Source: CAWJLE01 sp963843645 (GTDB lineage: Bacteria; Chloroflexota; Anaerolineae; DAOTYC01). Taken from it: a stretch of 64,000 bases of DNA. This document shows, one piece after another, positions 51,870 to 62,360 of the stretch. Below the pieces are notes generated by a model. It was given only the letters and a program-made list of their open reading frames with translations, was not told the DNA's origin and ran no database searches. A program made the translations under genes and the position numbers. Within the stretch, counting starts at the first letter, position 1. Each line of letters begins with the position of its first letter. The DNA lies in contig CAWJLE010000005.1 of NCBI GenBank assembly GCA_963843645.1, positions 744,001-808,000 on the forward strand, read 5' to 3'.

Positions 51870-51965
51870 TCTCAGACCCGAGGGCAGCGACAAACCCCAC
51901 TCCCGTTCCGTTCGAGCGGGAGTGGGGCCGTCTTGTCACGATCTATTCCACGCGGAAGGACGGCT

Positions 51966-53006
51966 TCACCAGCTCTCCCCGCGATGGAAATCGACATCTT
52001 CGAACCTGCTGCTGAAGATCTGAGCCTTGATGCGATCCAGACCCATGAAGTCGTGTGGGAACCCGAGTTCGATTCGGCTGACTTCGTCCAGACGCTGCAT
52101 CTGAGCATCCGTTAGCTTGAATTCGAGGCAGGCCAGGTTGTCCTCAAGTTGTGTGACGTTCCTGGCTCCGATGATGGGAATCATGACACCGGGCTGCTGG
52201 CGCACCCAATTCAGGGCGACCTGAGTCGGAGTACGCCCCGCTTCCGCCGAGACGCGGATGACTTCCTCCGCAATCGCCAGGTTTCTATCGTTGACGAGCG
52301 GCGACTTGACTGCCCGGCCCTTGTCGGGCGTCCCCTTTTTGGTGTACTTCCCCGTCAGGAGCCCTTCGGCGAGCACCTGGAAAGCAGTCACGCCAATGTC
52401 CAGCGTGCGTGCCATCGGCAACAGGTCCCGCTCCGGGGTGCGCTCCAGCAGGCTGTAGCGAGTTTGAAGGCCCACGAATGGAGTCCAGCCTCTCAGTTCG
52501 GCCAGCATGTTGGCCCTAGAGACAACCCAGGCCGGCGTGTCGGTGATACCGACGTACAGCACCTTACCGGCCCGCACCGCATCGTCCAGGCCGCGCATGA
52601 TCTCTTCGATGGGCGTCACAAAGTCCCAACAATGCACCCAGTACAGGTCGACGTAGTCTGTCTTCATGCGCCTCAGGCTCTGCTCCAGGCTGCGCATCAT
52701 GTTCTTGCGCTGAGAGCCGCTGAAGTTCATGTCTCCATTGGCGGACCTGTTCATGGTGTACTTTGTGGCCACGACGTACCGGTCACGATTGGGTGCGATG
52801 AACTCGCCAACGAAGTTTTCGCTGCTGCCTTCGTTGTAATTCATCGCGGTGTCGATGAAGTTCCCGCCGGCTTCGACGTAAGCGTCGAACATGCGACGGC
52901 TCTCCTCTTTCGAGGCCCCGAAGCCCCATTCTTCGCCGAACGTCATCGTTCCGAGGGACAATTCGGACACTCGCAATCCACTTGCCCCCAACAGTTTGTA
53001 GCGCAT
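51966..53006 (-). CDS. Aldo/keto reductase
   Basis: A 346-residue NADPH-dependent reductase with a TIM barrel. Catalytic residues are visible in FIDTAMNYNEGSSE (Asp and Tyr), VVATKYTM (Lys) and YWVHCWD (His), and cofactor binding in VMIPIIGARNVTQLEDNL. Similar to the YajO/Tas-type AKRs. Substrate unknown. GAGGAG is 7 bases before the ATG. It lies 14 bases downstream of the OsmC gene, with which it is likely cotranscribed, suggesting a stress or aldehyde-detoxification role. Confidence 0.95.
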   Translation of the reverse strand: MRYKLLGASGLRVSELSLGTMTFGEEWGFGASKEESRRMFDAYVEAGGNFIDTAMNYNEGSSENFVGEFIAPNRDRYVVATKYTMNRSANGDMNFSGSQRKNMMRSLEQSLRRMKTDYVDLYWVHCWDFVTPIEEIMRGLDDAVRAGKVLYVGITDTPAWVVSRANMLAELRGWTPFVGLQTRYSLLERTPERDLLPMARTLDIGVTAFQVLAEGLLTGKYTKKGTPDKGRAVKSPLVNDRNLAIAEEVIRVSAEAGRTPTQVALNWVRQQPGVMIPIIGARNVTQLEDNLACLEFKLTDAQMQRLDEVSRIELGFPHDFMGLDRIKAQIFSSRFEDVDFHRGESW

Positions 53007-53020
53007 TGAAGTTCTCCTCT

Positions 53021-53452
53021 CTAAGCGGGGACGATCCGAAACTCACACACGATCTCGCAGTTGTCTCTCACCATCGCCCAGACCGGGCAGTACGTGTCCT
53101 CAGCGAGCTGGAGCGCTCTTTGGACGTCCGCGTCCACCGCATCCGGTGAGCTGAGCACGAATTCCAGCAATATCTTCTCGAAGCAGGTGGGATGCGCCTC
53201 TCGCCGAATGCCCGTGGCGTTGACCTTCAGCCCTGCGACGTTCTTCTTCATCTTTCGCAGCAGAGTCGCCGTGGTTGCGCCGCTGCACGCGGCCAGGCTC
53301 ATGAGCAGCAATTCCAGCGGGGTGTAGCCCTGCCCATCCCCGAGTGGCGGCTTATAGTCGATGGCGACGGCCGCGTTCGCCCCTGCCGCACCCGAGAAAT
53401 GCATCCTCTCACCTTGTAAATCGACCGTCGTCTCCAGCAATTCGCCCGCCAT
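53021..53452 (-). CDS. OsmC family protein
   Basis: A 143-residue OsmC/Ohr-type protein that reduces organic hydroperoxides through reactive cysteines. Conserved: YTPLELLLMSLAACSGAT (Cys56), and the later EDTYCPVWAM (second Cys) with the OsmC-like spacing. AAGGAGGAG precedes the ATG at 53452 by 7 bases. Located upstream of the aldo/keto reductase. A YhfA/OsmC subtype is likely; whether it is a peroxidase in vivo is unknown. Confidence 0.93.
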   Translation of the reverse strand: MAGELLETTVDLQGERMHFSGAAGANAAVAIDYKPPLGDGQGYTPLELLLMSLAACSGATTATLLRKMKKNVAGLKVNATGIRREAHPTCFEKILLEFVLSSPDAVDADVQRALQLAEDTYCPVWAMVRDNCEIVCEFRIVPA

Positions 53453-53628
53453 TGCCGCTCTCCTCCTTGAAGTGAAGCGATGATTTTGCAGCATGGCTAT
53501 GGTACATCGGACCGCGGGGAAGTCAAGTGACCGCCGGGTTTTGATCGACGGCGATGGACAGTCACGCAGGGCCGTCCGTCGGCCCTGCCAACCGGGCCGG
53601 AAGACGGGTCCAACCGGCCCTCAGCCAT

Positions 53629-53689
53629 CCAAAATAAAGGCCGCTCGGACTTTCGAAGTCCCCGAGAGACTTCGAAAGTCTGAGCGGCC
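53629..53689 (-). terminator. Terminator of the first RND gene
   Basis: A 22-bp stem with one mismatch (arms 53639-53660 and 53668-53689, with GACTTTCGAAGTC core, 7-base loop) followed on the minus strand by TTTATTTT. Member of the dispersed palindrome family. Confidence 0.85.
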
Positions 53690-53719
53690 TGTGGTCGCGT
53701 TTGATAAGGCTCTCCCAGC

Positions 53720-56700
53720 TTACTTCCCCTGGGTCACCGTGCAATCCGGCCACGGCTCGCACGGGTGCACGCCTTGCGGCACGGGCTGCGGCTGCGGTCG
53801 CGGCGCACGCCGGCCCGCTACCGACCGCAAGATGAACTGCTCCAGGCTATCGAGATACGTGTAAGCGGTAGGCACCAGTACCAACGTCAGCAGCGTCGAC
53901 GAGATCAACCCGCCGATCACGGCGGCTGCCAGGGGCGCTCGTGACTCGGACCCCGGCTCCGACGTCAGCAGGAATGGAATCATCGCCATGACTACCGTGG
54001 CTGTGGTCATCAAGATCGGCCGCAGGCGCAACCGCCCCGCTTCCACCAGCGCTTCGGTTCGCGCGTAGCCCCGTTTTCGCAGGATGTCTGTGAAGTCCAC
54101 CAGAAGAATGGCATTCTTCGTGACCAGGCCCATCAGCATGATGATGCCGAGAATCGAGAAGATGTTCAGCGTATTGCCGGTGACGAGCAGGCCCGTGAAG
54201 GCGCCCACCAGGGAGACCGGCAGCGCGAACATGATGGCCAATGGCCTCAGCAGCGACTCATACAAGGCCCCCATGAGCATGAAGATGAGAACCACTGACA
54301 AGACCAGCGCCGAGCCCAGCGCGCCGAACGCGTTTGACTGCTGCTGCGCCTGGCCGGCCATGACATACCCGTAGTCCTGTGGGAACTGGACCTGCTGGCT
54401 CAGGGCCTTCTGGATGTCGGCTGCGACCTGGCCTGCGCTGCGGCCCGCCACACCGGCGGAGACCGTCAGCGAGCGCTGCCGGTTATAGTGATGAATCTGG
54501 CCGGGCGCTGTGCCTTGCACAACCTGGCCGATCTGGTTCATGGTGATCGGAGATCCCGTGCTGGTGTAGCCCAGCGGCAGCTGGTTCAGCAGGGCGGGGT
54601 TTGTTTGCGCCTGGGGCGTGCCGATTAGCGTGATGTCTTGTTCAACCTGGCCGCTCTGCTGCAGCGTTCCGACCAGGGTGCCGGCGATGGCCGTTTGCAG
54701 CGCGTCACCCGCCTGGGTCGAGTTGATGCCGAGGTCATTCATCTTCGTCTGGTTGAGCTGGGCCTGCAATTCCGGCGCTTGCGCTGCGTCCAGGTTGCGC
54801 ACGTCCGTCACGCCCGGCACCGAGCCTATCACCTTCGCGACCTGCTGCGACAGAGCGATCAGGGTGCTCTCATCTGGCGCGCCCGCCGGACCGACCACGA
54901 TGACGTTCAGCGCAGCCTGGAAGCCGTTGCCGATGAAGCTCTGCACTGTATACTGGATGTTCGCACCCTTGATGCTTCGAGCCTGGCTCCGGACATCATT
55001 TAGCACGGCGAATACGGAGCGCTGGCGGTCGTTCTTAGGCGTCAGTTTCACGGTCATCTGGCCGCCTGCGGTGCCCGCGCCCCCGCCGAAACCGCCCGTG
55101 CCGGAGCCAACCGTGGACAGAACGTCAGTCACTTCAGGCTGAGTCTTGAGAATGGCTTCGAGCCGCTGAACGACGGCGTTGGTTGCCGCTAGAGAGGACC
55201 CGGCCGGCAGGCGGATGTTGATGTTGAACTGGTTGTTGTCCTCGGCCGGCATGTACTCCGTCCCGAGAAGCCGGAGCGGGATGAACGCCAGCGCCACGAC
55301 CAGAGCTCCCGTGGCGACCAGGAGGATGAGCGGACGGCGTCGTAGGCTCCACCGCAAGGTTTTGGCGTAGGTATTCTGCAGGCCGGTGAAGCCTCGCTCC
55401 CACAGCCTCGAGAACCGGCCCCACAGGCCGCTGATCCGCTCCTGTCTGGACGAGAACCACCGCGAAGCCAGCATGGGGGTCAGCGTGAACGACACGAACA
55501 GCGAGAACAGTGTCGCCGCGGCAATGGTGAGGCCGTACTCGCGGAAGAACTCGCCGATGACTCCGCTCATGAATGCCACCGGTACGTAGACCACGACGTC
55601 CGTGAATGTGATCGCGATGGCCGCCATGCCGATCTCGGCCCGGCCGTTGATCGCAGCTTCCTTGGGTCTTTCGCCGCCGTGCAGGTGCCGGGTGATGTTC
55701 TCCAGCACCACGATTGAGTCATCGACGAGGATACCTATGGTCAAGGCCAGCGCCATCAGGCTCAGCGTATCTAGGCTGAAACCCAGCGCGTACATGATCA
55801 GGCCCGTGGAGATCAGCGAGGTCGGCACGGCCAGCAACACGATCAACGTGCTGCGCAGCGTGTGCAGGAACAGCAACAAGACCAGGCCGGTGATCAGCAC
55901 GGCTCGCAGCAGGTCTCCCTCCACGGCGTTAACCGACGACCGCGTAAACTGCGAGTTGTCGGTCACGATGGTCAGCTTGGAGCCCTGCGGGAGTATGTTC
56001 CCCATGTTCGAGATCGCCTGGCGCACGCCGTTCGCGACCTCGAGCTCGTTCGCGTCCGCCGCCTGGGTGATCGACAGGGCAACCGTCGGCTGCCCGTTCA
56101 AGCGCTGAAGCTGCACGACCTGTTTGTGCGTCATCACGACGTTCGCCAGGTCCCGGACGCGAACCACATTCGGCGTGGAGGTTACGATCAGGTTGGAGAT
56201 GTCTGGGATACTGCCGAAGCGGCCCAGTGCGCGGACCGCGAGATTATTCGAGCCTGTCGTGATGGAGCCGGCCGGAGTGTTGACGTTGGCCGCAGTCAGG
56301 GCTGCCTGGAGCTGCGCGAACGATATCCCGTACGCGTTCATCTTGGCAGGATCGGCCTGCACCTCTACCTCGGATACCTCACCGCCGCTCACGTTCACTG
56401 CAGCCACGCCCGGCACAGCCTGCAGGCGGGGCGCGATGTCGTTGGTCGCAGAGTAATTCAGGGCCGCGGGGGTCTGCGGGCCGCTCAGGGCGATGTTCAT
56501 AATGGGGATCGCCTGAAGATCGGCTTTACGGACGGTGGGGATACCCGCCCCGGTGGGCAGCTGGCTCTGGGCGCGGGCAACCGCTCGCTCGACGTCGTTG
56601 GTTGCCTGGTTGGAGTCGGTGTTTTCGAGGAACCGAATCGTGGTAACCGACGTCCCCAGACTGTCCGTTGATTGGATCGTGTCCACACCGGAGATTCCGG

Positions 56701-56917
56701 ACACGGCGTTCTCAATTGGCTTGGTAACGTCTTGTTCCAGGTCTTGCGGCGCGGCTCCGGTCCACGTCACAACCACGCTCACCACAGGAATGCTGACGTT
56801 GGGGTATCGACTAACTGTAAGCAGGCTATAACCGCGCCCACCTAAGATGACCAATCCGATGACGATCATGAGTATCGTCACCGGGCGTTCGACGGCCATT
56901 CGAGTGAGGTGTCTCAT
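53720..56917 (-). CDS. RND efflux transporter permease (AcrB/HAE1-like), first of three
   Basis: A 1065-residue proton-driven RND pump, intact. Twelve helices and two large extracytoplasmic loops; the proton-relay Asp pair is in LALTIGILVDDSIVVLENI (helix 4), and the N-terminus is MAVERPVTILMIVIGLVI. Family tail region: VTKNAILLVDFTDILRKRG and FMLMGALYESLLRPLAIMFA. It ends in a short Cys-containing tail (HPCEPWPDCT). AAGGAGGG lies about 9 bases before ATG. No membrane-fusion or outer-membrane partner gene is nearby, odd for an AcrB type and consistent with a monoderm-like lineage. Confidence 0.95.
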   Translation of the reverse strand: MRHLTRMAVERPVTILMIVIGLVILGGRGYSLLTVSRYPNVSIPVVSVVVTWTGAAPQDLEQDVTKPIENAVSGISGVDTIQSTDSLGTSVTTIRFLENTDSNQATNDVERAVARAQSQLPTGAGIPTVRKADLQAIPIMNIALSGPQTPAALNYSATNDIAPRLQAVPGVAAVNVSGGEVSEVEVQADPAKMNAYGISFAQLQAALTAANVNTPAGSITTGSNNLAVRALGRFGSIPDISNLIVTSTPNVVRVRDLANVVMTHKQVVQLQRLNGQPTVALSITQAADANELEVANGVRQAISNMGNILPQGSKLTIVTDNSQFTRSSVNAVEGDLLRAVLITGLVLLLFLHTLRSTLIVLLAVPTSLISTGLIMYALGFSLDTLSLMALALTIGILVDDSIVVLENITRHLHGGERPKEAAINGRAEIGMAAIAITFTDVVVYVPVAFMSGVIGEFFREYGLTIAAATLFSLFVSFTLTPMLASRWFSSRQERISGLWGRFSRLWERGFTGLQNTYAKTLRWSLRRRPLILLVATGALVVALAFIPLRLLGTEYMPAEDNNQFNINIRLPAGSSLAATNAVVQRLEAILKTQPEVTDVLSTVGSGTGGFGGGAGTAGGQMTVKLTPKNDRQRSVFAVLNDVRSQARSIKGANIQYTVQSFIGNGFQAALNVIVVGPAGAPDESTLIALSQQVAKVIGSVPGVTDVRNLDAAQAPELQAQLNQTKMNDLGINSTQAGDALQTAIAGTLVGTLQQSGQVEQDITLIGTPQAQTNPALLNQLPLGYTSTGSPITMNQIGQVVQGTAPGQIHHYNRQRSLTVSAGVAGRSAGQVAADIQKALSQQVQFPQDYGYVMAGQAQQQSNAFGALGSALVLSVVLIFMLMGALYESLLRPLAIMFALPVSLVGAFTGLLVTGNTLNIFSILGIIMLMGLVTKNAILLVDFTDILRKRGYARTEALVEAGRLRLRPILMTTATVVMAMIPFLLTSEPGSESRAPLAAAVIGGLISSTLLTLVLVPTAYTYLDSLEQFILRSVAGRRAPRPQPQPVPQGVHPCEPWPDCTVTQGK

Positions 56918-57090
56918 CGAAAGAAGCCCTCCTTGATTGCATGGTTACTGCGAAACGAACTGCAGCGCCTGCCCGGCCTGGCTTAAGCGCCGCACAACGG
57001 GTCAAAAGGGGACTTCTTCGGCCGCCGACCTGCCATGACAACCGTTCGAATGATCATACGTCTTTGGTCCCGGATTGGATGTGGCGCGTG

Positions 57091-60000
57091 CTACTTGCCT
57101 CCGCTTGGCATGCATTCCTGTCCTGGCTCACAGGGTGCGGGTGGCACGCCCAACACACCCGGCGCGCGTCGTTCCTCCGTGCGGCGGCGACGGCGAGAGA
57201 ACTGTCGCCGAACGAACGCCTCCAGGCTGTCCAGGTACGTATACATCGTGGGAACGAGCACCAGCGTCAGCAACGTGGACGAAATCACGCCGCCCATGAC
57301 CGCTGCCGCCATCGGTGCGCGCGACTCGGCCCCCGGCTCCAGCTTCAGTACGAATGGAACCATGGCGAACACGACGGCTGCCGTCGTCATCAGGATAGGC
57401 CGCAAGCGGAGACGGCCCGCTTCCACCAACGCATCGTTCCGAGTGTATCCTTGCTTGCGCAGATTGTCGGCGAAGTCGACGAGCAAAATGGCGTTCTTCG
57501 TCACCAGGCCCATCAGCATGATGATGCCGAGCAGGGAGAAGATGTTCACCGTGTTGCCGGTGAGAAACAGGCCTCCCAGCGCTCCCACCATCGACACCGG
57601 CAGCGAGAACATGATTGCCAGCGGTTGAGCAAACGACTCGTACAGCGCCACCATCAACATGTAGATCAGAACGATGGCGAGACCCAGCGCGGAGAAGAGC
57701 GACGCGAAGCCTGACGACTGATTCTCCGCCTGGCCCAGCATCTGCACGACGTAGTCCGGTGGCATCTGCACCTGCGTGGCGATGGTCTTCTGGATATCCG
57801 TGGTGACGTCACCTGCGCTGCGGCCCACGACACTGCCGGTGATCGTCAGCGCGCGCTGGCGATCGTAGCGCTTGATCTGGCCCGGCGATTGAGATTCACC
57901 GATCCCGCCGATGCTGGCCAGGGTGATCGGCGCACCGGTATTCGTGAACTTGAGCGGCATCCGGGACAGGACGTTCGGATCGTTGCGATCTTCAGGCAGG
58001 GCAATCAGCGTGATGTCCAAGTCTTCCAGGCCGGGGCGCTGCAGCGTCGATACCTGCGTGCCTGCGACGGCGGTACGGAGCGCCGGAGCCGGCATCCGTT
58101 GCCGAGATGCCCAAATCGTTCATTCGTGCTCGATTCAGCTGGGCTTGCAGCTCCGGAGAGCGCTCCGCATCCGTGTTGCGCACGTCTGTCACGCCCGGAA
58201 CCTTCTGCATGACGCCGACGATCTGGTTGGAGAGGTCGATCAGCGTGTTCATCGTCCGGACCGCTGATCTGTACTTGCAGTCCGCGCTGGACCCACCTCC
58301 GCCCAAGTTCGACGTGGTGAGCTGAACGTTGGCCCCGGGATGGTCTTGGCTTTCTTCCGCAGGTCGTCGATGATCTGGAAGACCGTCGCGCTGGCGCTGG
58401 CTTGTCGACGAGCTTCACCGTGACGCTGGCGCCGGCCGTTCCCGGCGGTGCTTGAAGAGAGCATGCCGGCGCGGTCGCCGACTGGGCAAGGACGCATGTC
58501 GACTCTCGGGCTCGGTATTAGGATGCTCTCGAACTGGCGAACCGCCGCATCGGTGGCCTGAAGGGACGATCCCGCCGGGAGCCGGACGTTCGCCGTGAAC
58601 GTGCCGTCGTCCTAGTTCGGGGCGAACTCCACGCCTATGAGCCGCAGCGGGACGAAGGCGATCGCCCCTGCCAGGGCCAGCACGCCCGCGATGAACAGGA
58701 TCAGGCCGTTGGCGCAGGCTCCAGTCCAGGATGCCGGCGTAGAAGTTGGCCAGCCTGTTGTAGCCTCTCTCCCAGAGCCGGACGAACTTGCTCCCAGGTC
58801 CGGTCGGCCGCTCTTCGGCGGACGAGAACCATAGCGAGGCGAGCATGGGGGTCAGCGTAAAGGAGACCAACAGTGAAAATAGCGTCGCCACCGCGATCGT
58901 GATGCCGTATTCCTTGAAGAACTGGCCGACGATGCCGCCCATGAAAGGCCACCGGCAGATAGACCACCACGTCGGTCAGGGTGATGGCATGCGCCGCCAG
59001 GCCGATCTCGCTGTGCCGTTGAGCGCGGCCTCCTTGGGCGACTCGCCCAGGCCGAGATGGCGGAAGATGTTTTCCAGCACCATGATGGAGTCATCGACCA
59101 GGATGCCGATGGTCAACGCCAGCGCCAGCAGGGTCAGCAGTCGAGGCTGAAGCCCAACCCGTACATGACCAGCAACGTCGAGATCAGCGACGTCGGCACC
59201 GCCAGCAAGACGATGATCGTGCTGCGGAGCGTAGTGCAGGAAGAGCAACAGCACCAGGCCGGTGATCAGCACTGCCAGCAGCAGGTCGGTTGTCACCGAA
59301 TCGACGGATGCTCGCGTGAACGTCGAGTCGTCGGTCACGACCGTGACCTTGCCGTCCGGTGGGATGACGTGCTGTTCTGCATGGTGGCCAGTTCCGACCG
59401 CCCGCCGTCAGCGACCTGGATTTGATGCGTCGGACTGCTTCGTGATGGACAGGCCGACGGTTTCCTGGCCGTTGAGGCGCAGGATCTGCTCGACTTCCTT
59501 GTGGGTCTCGACGACGCTGGCAAGATCTTTGAGCTGGACGTCGCGGTGCCGGAAGAGACGACCAGGTTCTGGATGTCCTCCACGTTGGAGAAGCGACCGA
59601 GGCCGGAAGCGGACTGCGAGACGGACCTGCGGTCATCGCGCCCCGGTGACGCCGCGTTCCCGCCTTTCAGCAGCGTCGTGGTCCGAGAGGACACCTTGAA
59701 CGCAGCCATCTTGAGCGGATCGGCCTGTACCTGGACTTCAGTCTGCTGCCCGCCTTAAACCGGGACCTCGGCCACACCGGCGACGGCCAACAGGCGCGCC
59801 TTGAGGCGTCGATCGGCGACGCGGTGCAGCTCGTCCAGAGCCTGCGGGCCGCTCAGAGTGACGTTCATGATCGGCGGCGCCCAGGTCGGCCTTGATGATG
59901 GTGGGGTCTTTCGCCTCTTCCGGCAGCTGGCTTTTACTCGAGCCAGGGCCCGCTCGACATCGCTGGCTGCCTGGTCGGAGTTAGCGCTCATGCAGGAACT

Positions 60001-60281
60001 GGATCTGGGTGATGCAGGTTCCTCGCTAGCCGTTGACACGAGCGTGTCCACGCCAGAAATACCGGCGACTTCGTCTTCCATGGGTTTCATCATGTGGTCT
60101 TCGATGTCCTCCGCCGCTGCGCCGGGCTACGCGGTGACGATGACACGACCGGGAAGTCCACCTTCGGGAATCGATCGACGTTCAACATGGTGTACCCACG
60201 CACGCCCATGATGACGAGGGCCAGGATGACCATCAGGATCGTCAGCGGGCGCTCGACTGCCAGCCGGGTCAGTTGTTTCAT
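57091..60281 (-). pseudogene. RND efflux transporter permease, second, many frameshifts
   Basis: A paralogue of the first RND gene. It begins MKQLTRLAVERPLTILMVIL at 60281 (AAGGAG upstream) and ends with an intact C-terminal third (57091-58095: NAILLVDFADNLRKQGYT, tail APCEPGQECMPSGGK). Between about 58100 and 60150 the sequence is recognisable only in fragments in all three frames (for example PMEDEVAGISGVDTLV, ALTIGILVDDSIMVLEN, ATLFSLLVSFTLTPML), needing about ten single-base corrections. Either a recent pseudogene or poor consensus; the preserved amino-acid motifs favour sequence error. Confidence 0.8.
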
Positions 60282-60430
60282 GGCCAATGCTCCTTGGTCG
60301 CGAAGCGAGCCGCGCCGCCGAGGCCGTCCTGACAGGCGCAACGAGGACAAAGGATATCGGGGACGTCATTGGCCGCCGACACATAACCAAATATACGCTT
60401 GTGGAGGCAGGGTTGGATGAAAGCCGGCGC

Positions 60431-60469
60431 AAAAAGACTTCCGAAGTTTTCAAGACCTTCGGAAGTCTC
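60431..60469 (-). terminator. Terminator after the substrate-binding-protein remnant
   Basis: A 12-bp stem (AGACTTCCGAAG/CTTCGGAAGTCT) with a 10-base loop, followed on the minus strand by CTTTTTG. Copy of the dispersed palindrome. Confidence 0.8.
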
Positions 60470-60519
60470 GTCGCCGTGGAGGTCCCGTGGCTGAGCCGGG
60501 ACGAATGCGTAAGTCGCGA

Positions 60520-60887
60520 TTACCGATACGTGCCGGCCAGACTGGACACGATATTCACGTTGTCCTTGGTCACGAAGCCAGGTCCCGTGAGGGTCATGTC
60601 GGACGGGGGATACAGCCCGAAACGCTTGATCCAGTTCAGCCACTGGACGACCATGTAACCCTCCAGGAACGGCTGCTGATCGATGGCGAAATCGGTCGTG
60701 CCGTCCTGAACCTTCTCCATGATCTGCGGCCCAAGGTCAAACGTGCCGTGGAAATATGTCGCCGGCCTTCAGGCCCGCTTTATCCATGAAGGTGTAGAAC
60801 GGGTTTGCGCCGTTCGGCCAAGGGTCAGCCACAGGTTCACGTCGGGGTTGGCGGTGTGAAAGTCGTTCATGACCGTTGCGGCTGCGG
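60520..60887 (-). pseudogene. C-terminal remnant of a sugar ABC substrate-binding protein
   Basis: Fragments NTAAATVMNDFHTANPDVNL (close to the insertion boundary) and DGTTDFAIDQQPFLEGYMV ... GPGFVTKDNVNIVSSLAGTYR match the C-terminal lobe of Peripla_BP_4-type binding proteins. At least two frameshifts lie between them, near 60765-60830. The N-terminal two-thirds is missing at the insertion-sequence edge (60888), so the gene was truncated by the insertion or by a linked deletion. Confidence 0.75.
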
Positions 60888-62239
60888 TGTTAGGAACACT
60901 TGAAAAGTGAACTCTTCCACACTTCAAAAGTGAACTCTGAATTCCTTCAGGGGATAGCTGACGGTGTGGACGAGGGCCCTGTTCCACCAGATGCGGATGT
61001 CCATCGCTGCTTTGACGGTGTCTGGGATAAGGTGAATTTCGACCGGTTCGCGTACCGGTACTTTGGGCACCTCGATCACGTGGTTGAAGAGCGAGATGCG
61101 GCGATAGCCGTCCAGTGTACGCGTTTCGCGTAAGCAGAAGACGTCCTTGGGCGAGGTGTACGGTTTAGGGAGGGCAAAGGGACGAAACAGGTTGTGGCCG
61201 GCCCGGCGAGCTGCTTCGAAGCGGACACTGGGGATCTCGCCGGTGGTGGAATGGCGTTGGTGGTGGTTGTAGCGGTCCCGTTCGGCCTGGAGTACGGCGC
61301 GGATTTCCTCGATGGTGGTCAGTTTCTCCAGGGCACAGGTGCGGACAATGCGATCCTGGAGCCAGCGGTAGGCGCGTTCGACCTTGCCTTTGGCCTGCGG
61401 TGACAGGGCGTAGGTGACATCTACCTGGAGGAGGCCCATCATCTGTCGCCATTGGGGCGCCACGTCGTCGGTTTGCAGCACATGCTTACGCCAGAAGCTG
61501 TCGCGGCCTTGGACGAAGCGAAAGACGCGTAAGGAATCCACATAGTAGCGTAAGGGCAAGCCGTAGGTTTGAATCAGGCGCTGAGTGGCTTGGATGTGCG
61601 TCCAGGTCGTCTCCACGGGGAAGAAATCGGCAAACAGGAGCATGCGGCTGTAGTCATCGATCGAGGTAATCAGCGTCCATTTCTCGGTGGCGTACGGCGA
61701 CCATAAGTGCAGCGAGGCGTCGTGCTGGATGAGGGCGCCGATGGCGGTGGTGACCACTTGCCGATCATGGACCTTTTCGGGCCGGTGCGGCTGGTAGCAG
61801 CCCAGACGCTTGGCGCGGTTGATGATGGTGGTGGCGGACACGGTGATGCCCTGATTGCGGAGGCGATCCTGCACGGCCGCATAGTTGTAGCCGGAGATGG
61901 GCAGTTGCGGATCGTCGACCAACAGCTGTTCCCGCCGCAGTTCATCTTCGATGGCGCGCTCCACTTCGGCCGGCAAGCGAGTGGGCGTGGCTCGTTGATA
62001 GTCAATCGAAAAGCCGGCCGCGTCCTGACGATACTCTTTCAGCAAGGCGAAGAACCGCGTCTTGCCGATGCCCAACACTTCTTCCACCTCGGCTGCGCGT
62101 CATCGCGCCCTGGCAGTAGGCGGCCAACAAGGCCTTGATCTGGTCGACGCCGAAGCGCTTGTGCAACTGGTCCATGTCGATTCCTCCGCTCGTTTTGGAG
62201 CAATCTACCATGACCAGTTCACTTTAAGTGTTCCTAACA
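60888..62239 (-). mobile_element. Insertion sequence with terminal inverted repeats
   Basis: About 1.35 kb. Ends are TGTTAGGAACACTT then GAAAAGTGAACT (60888-60913) and the inverted AGTTCACTTT then AAGTGTTCCTAACA (62216-62239), differing by a small indel. It encodes one DDE-type transposase. No target-site duplication was evident (GCGG left, GCAA right). Group not certain; the rve-type transposase and length fit the IS3/IS481 or ISNCY (IS1202-like) branches. Confidence 0.85.
60924..62175 (-). CDS. rve/DDE transposase of the insertion sequence, frameshift near 62100
   Basis: Starts MDQLHKRFGVDQIKALLAAY (GGAGG upstream), a helix-turn-helix region that breaks after GAMTR and continues in another frame as AAEVEEVLGIGKTRFFALL. 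The integrase core holds the probable DDE triad in IQHDASLHLW, YVDSLRVF and SPQAKGKVERAYR. Full length is about 416 residues once corrected. The break looks like a lost base rather than a programmed slippage site, since no A6G-like heptamer is present. It may be inactive in this copy. Confidence 0.85.
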
Positions 62240-62294
62240 GCAATTGTGGCTTGCATGATTAAGGAAGGATGTCGCGCGAAGCGCACCCTCACAG

Positions 62295-62336
62295 GAACAG
62301 AAGGAGGCGGGCTGGTCACCTCGCCTCCTTCTGTTC
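62295..62336 (-). terminator. Hairpin after the third RND gene
   Basis: A perfect 15-bp stem (GAACAGAAGGAGGCG) with a 12-base loop, 25 bases after the RND stop; no T tract on the minus strand. Confidence 0.65.
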
Positions 62337-62360
62337 GTCGTTCTGGCTGTGCTTCGCGGC

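Noticed and set aside
53720..56917. RND gene considered as MmpL-type lipid exporter
   Set aside because: The sequence fits the HAE1/AcrB pattern (ALTIGILVDDSIVVLENI), not the MmpL pattern.
62095..62105. Programmed -1 frameshift in the transposase
   Set aside because: No A6G-type slippery heptamer or pseudoknot signal; a simple lost base explains it.
60884..62243. Target-site duplication flanking the insertion sequence
   Set aside because: Flanks (GCGG on the left, GCAA on the right) do not match; none can be claimed.
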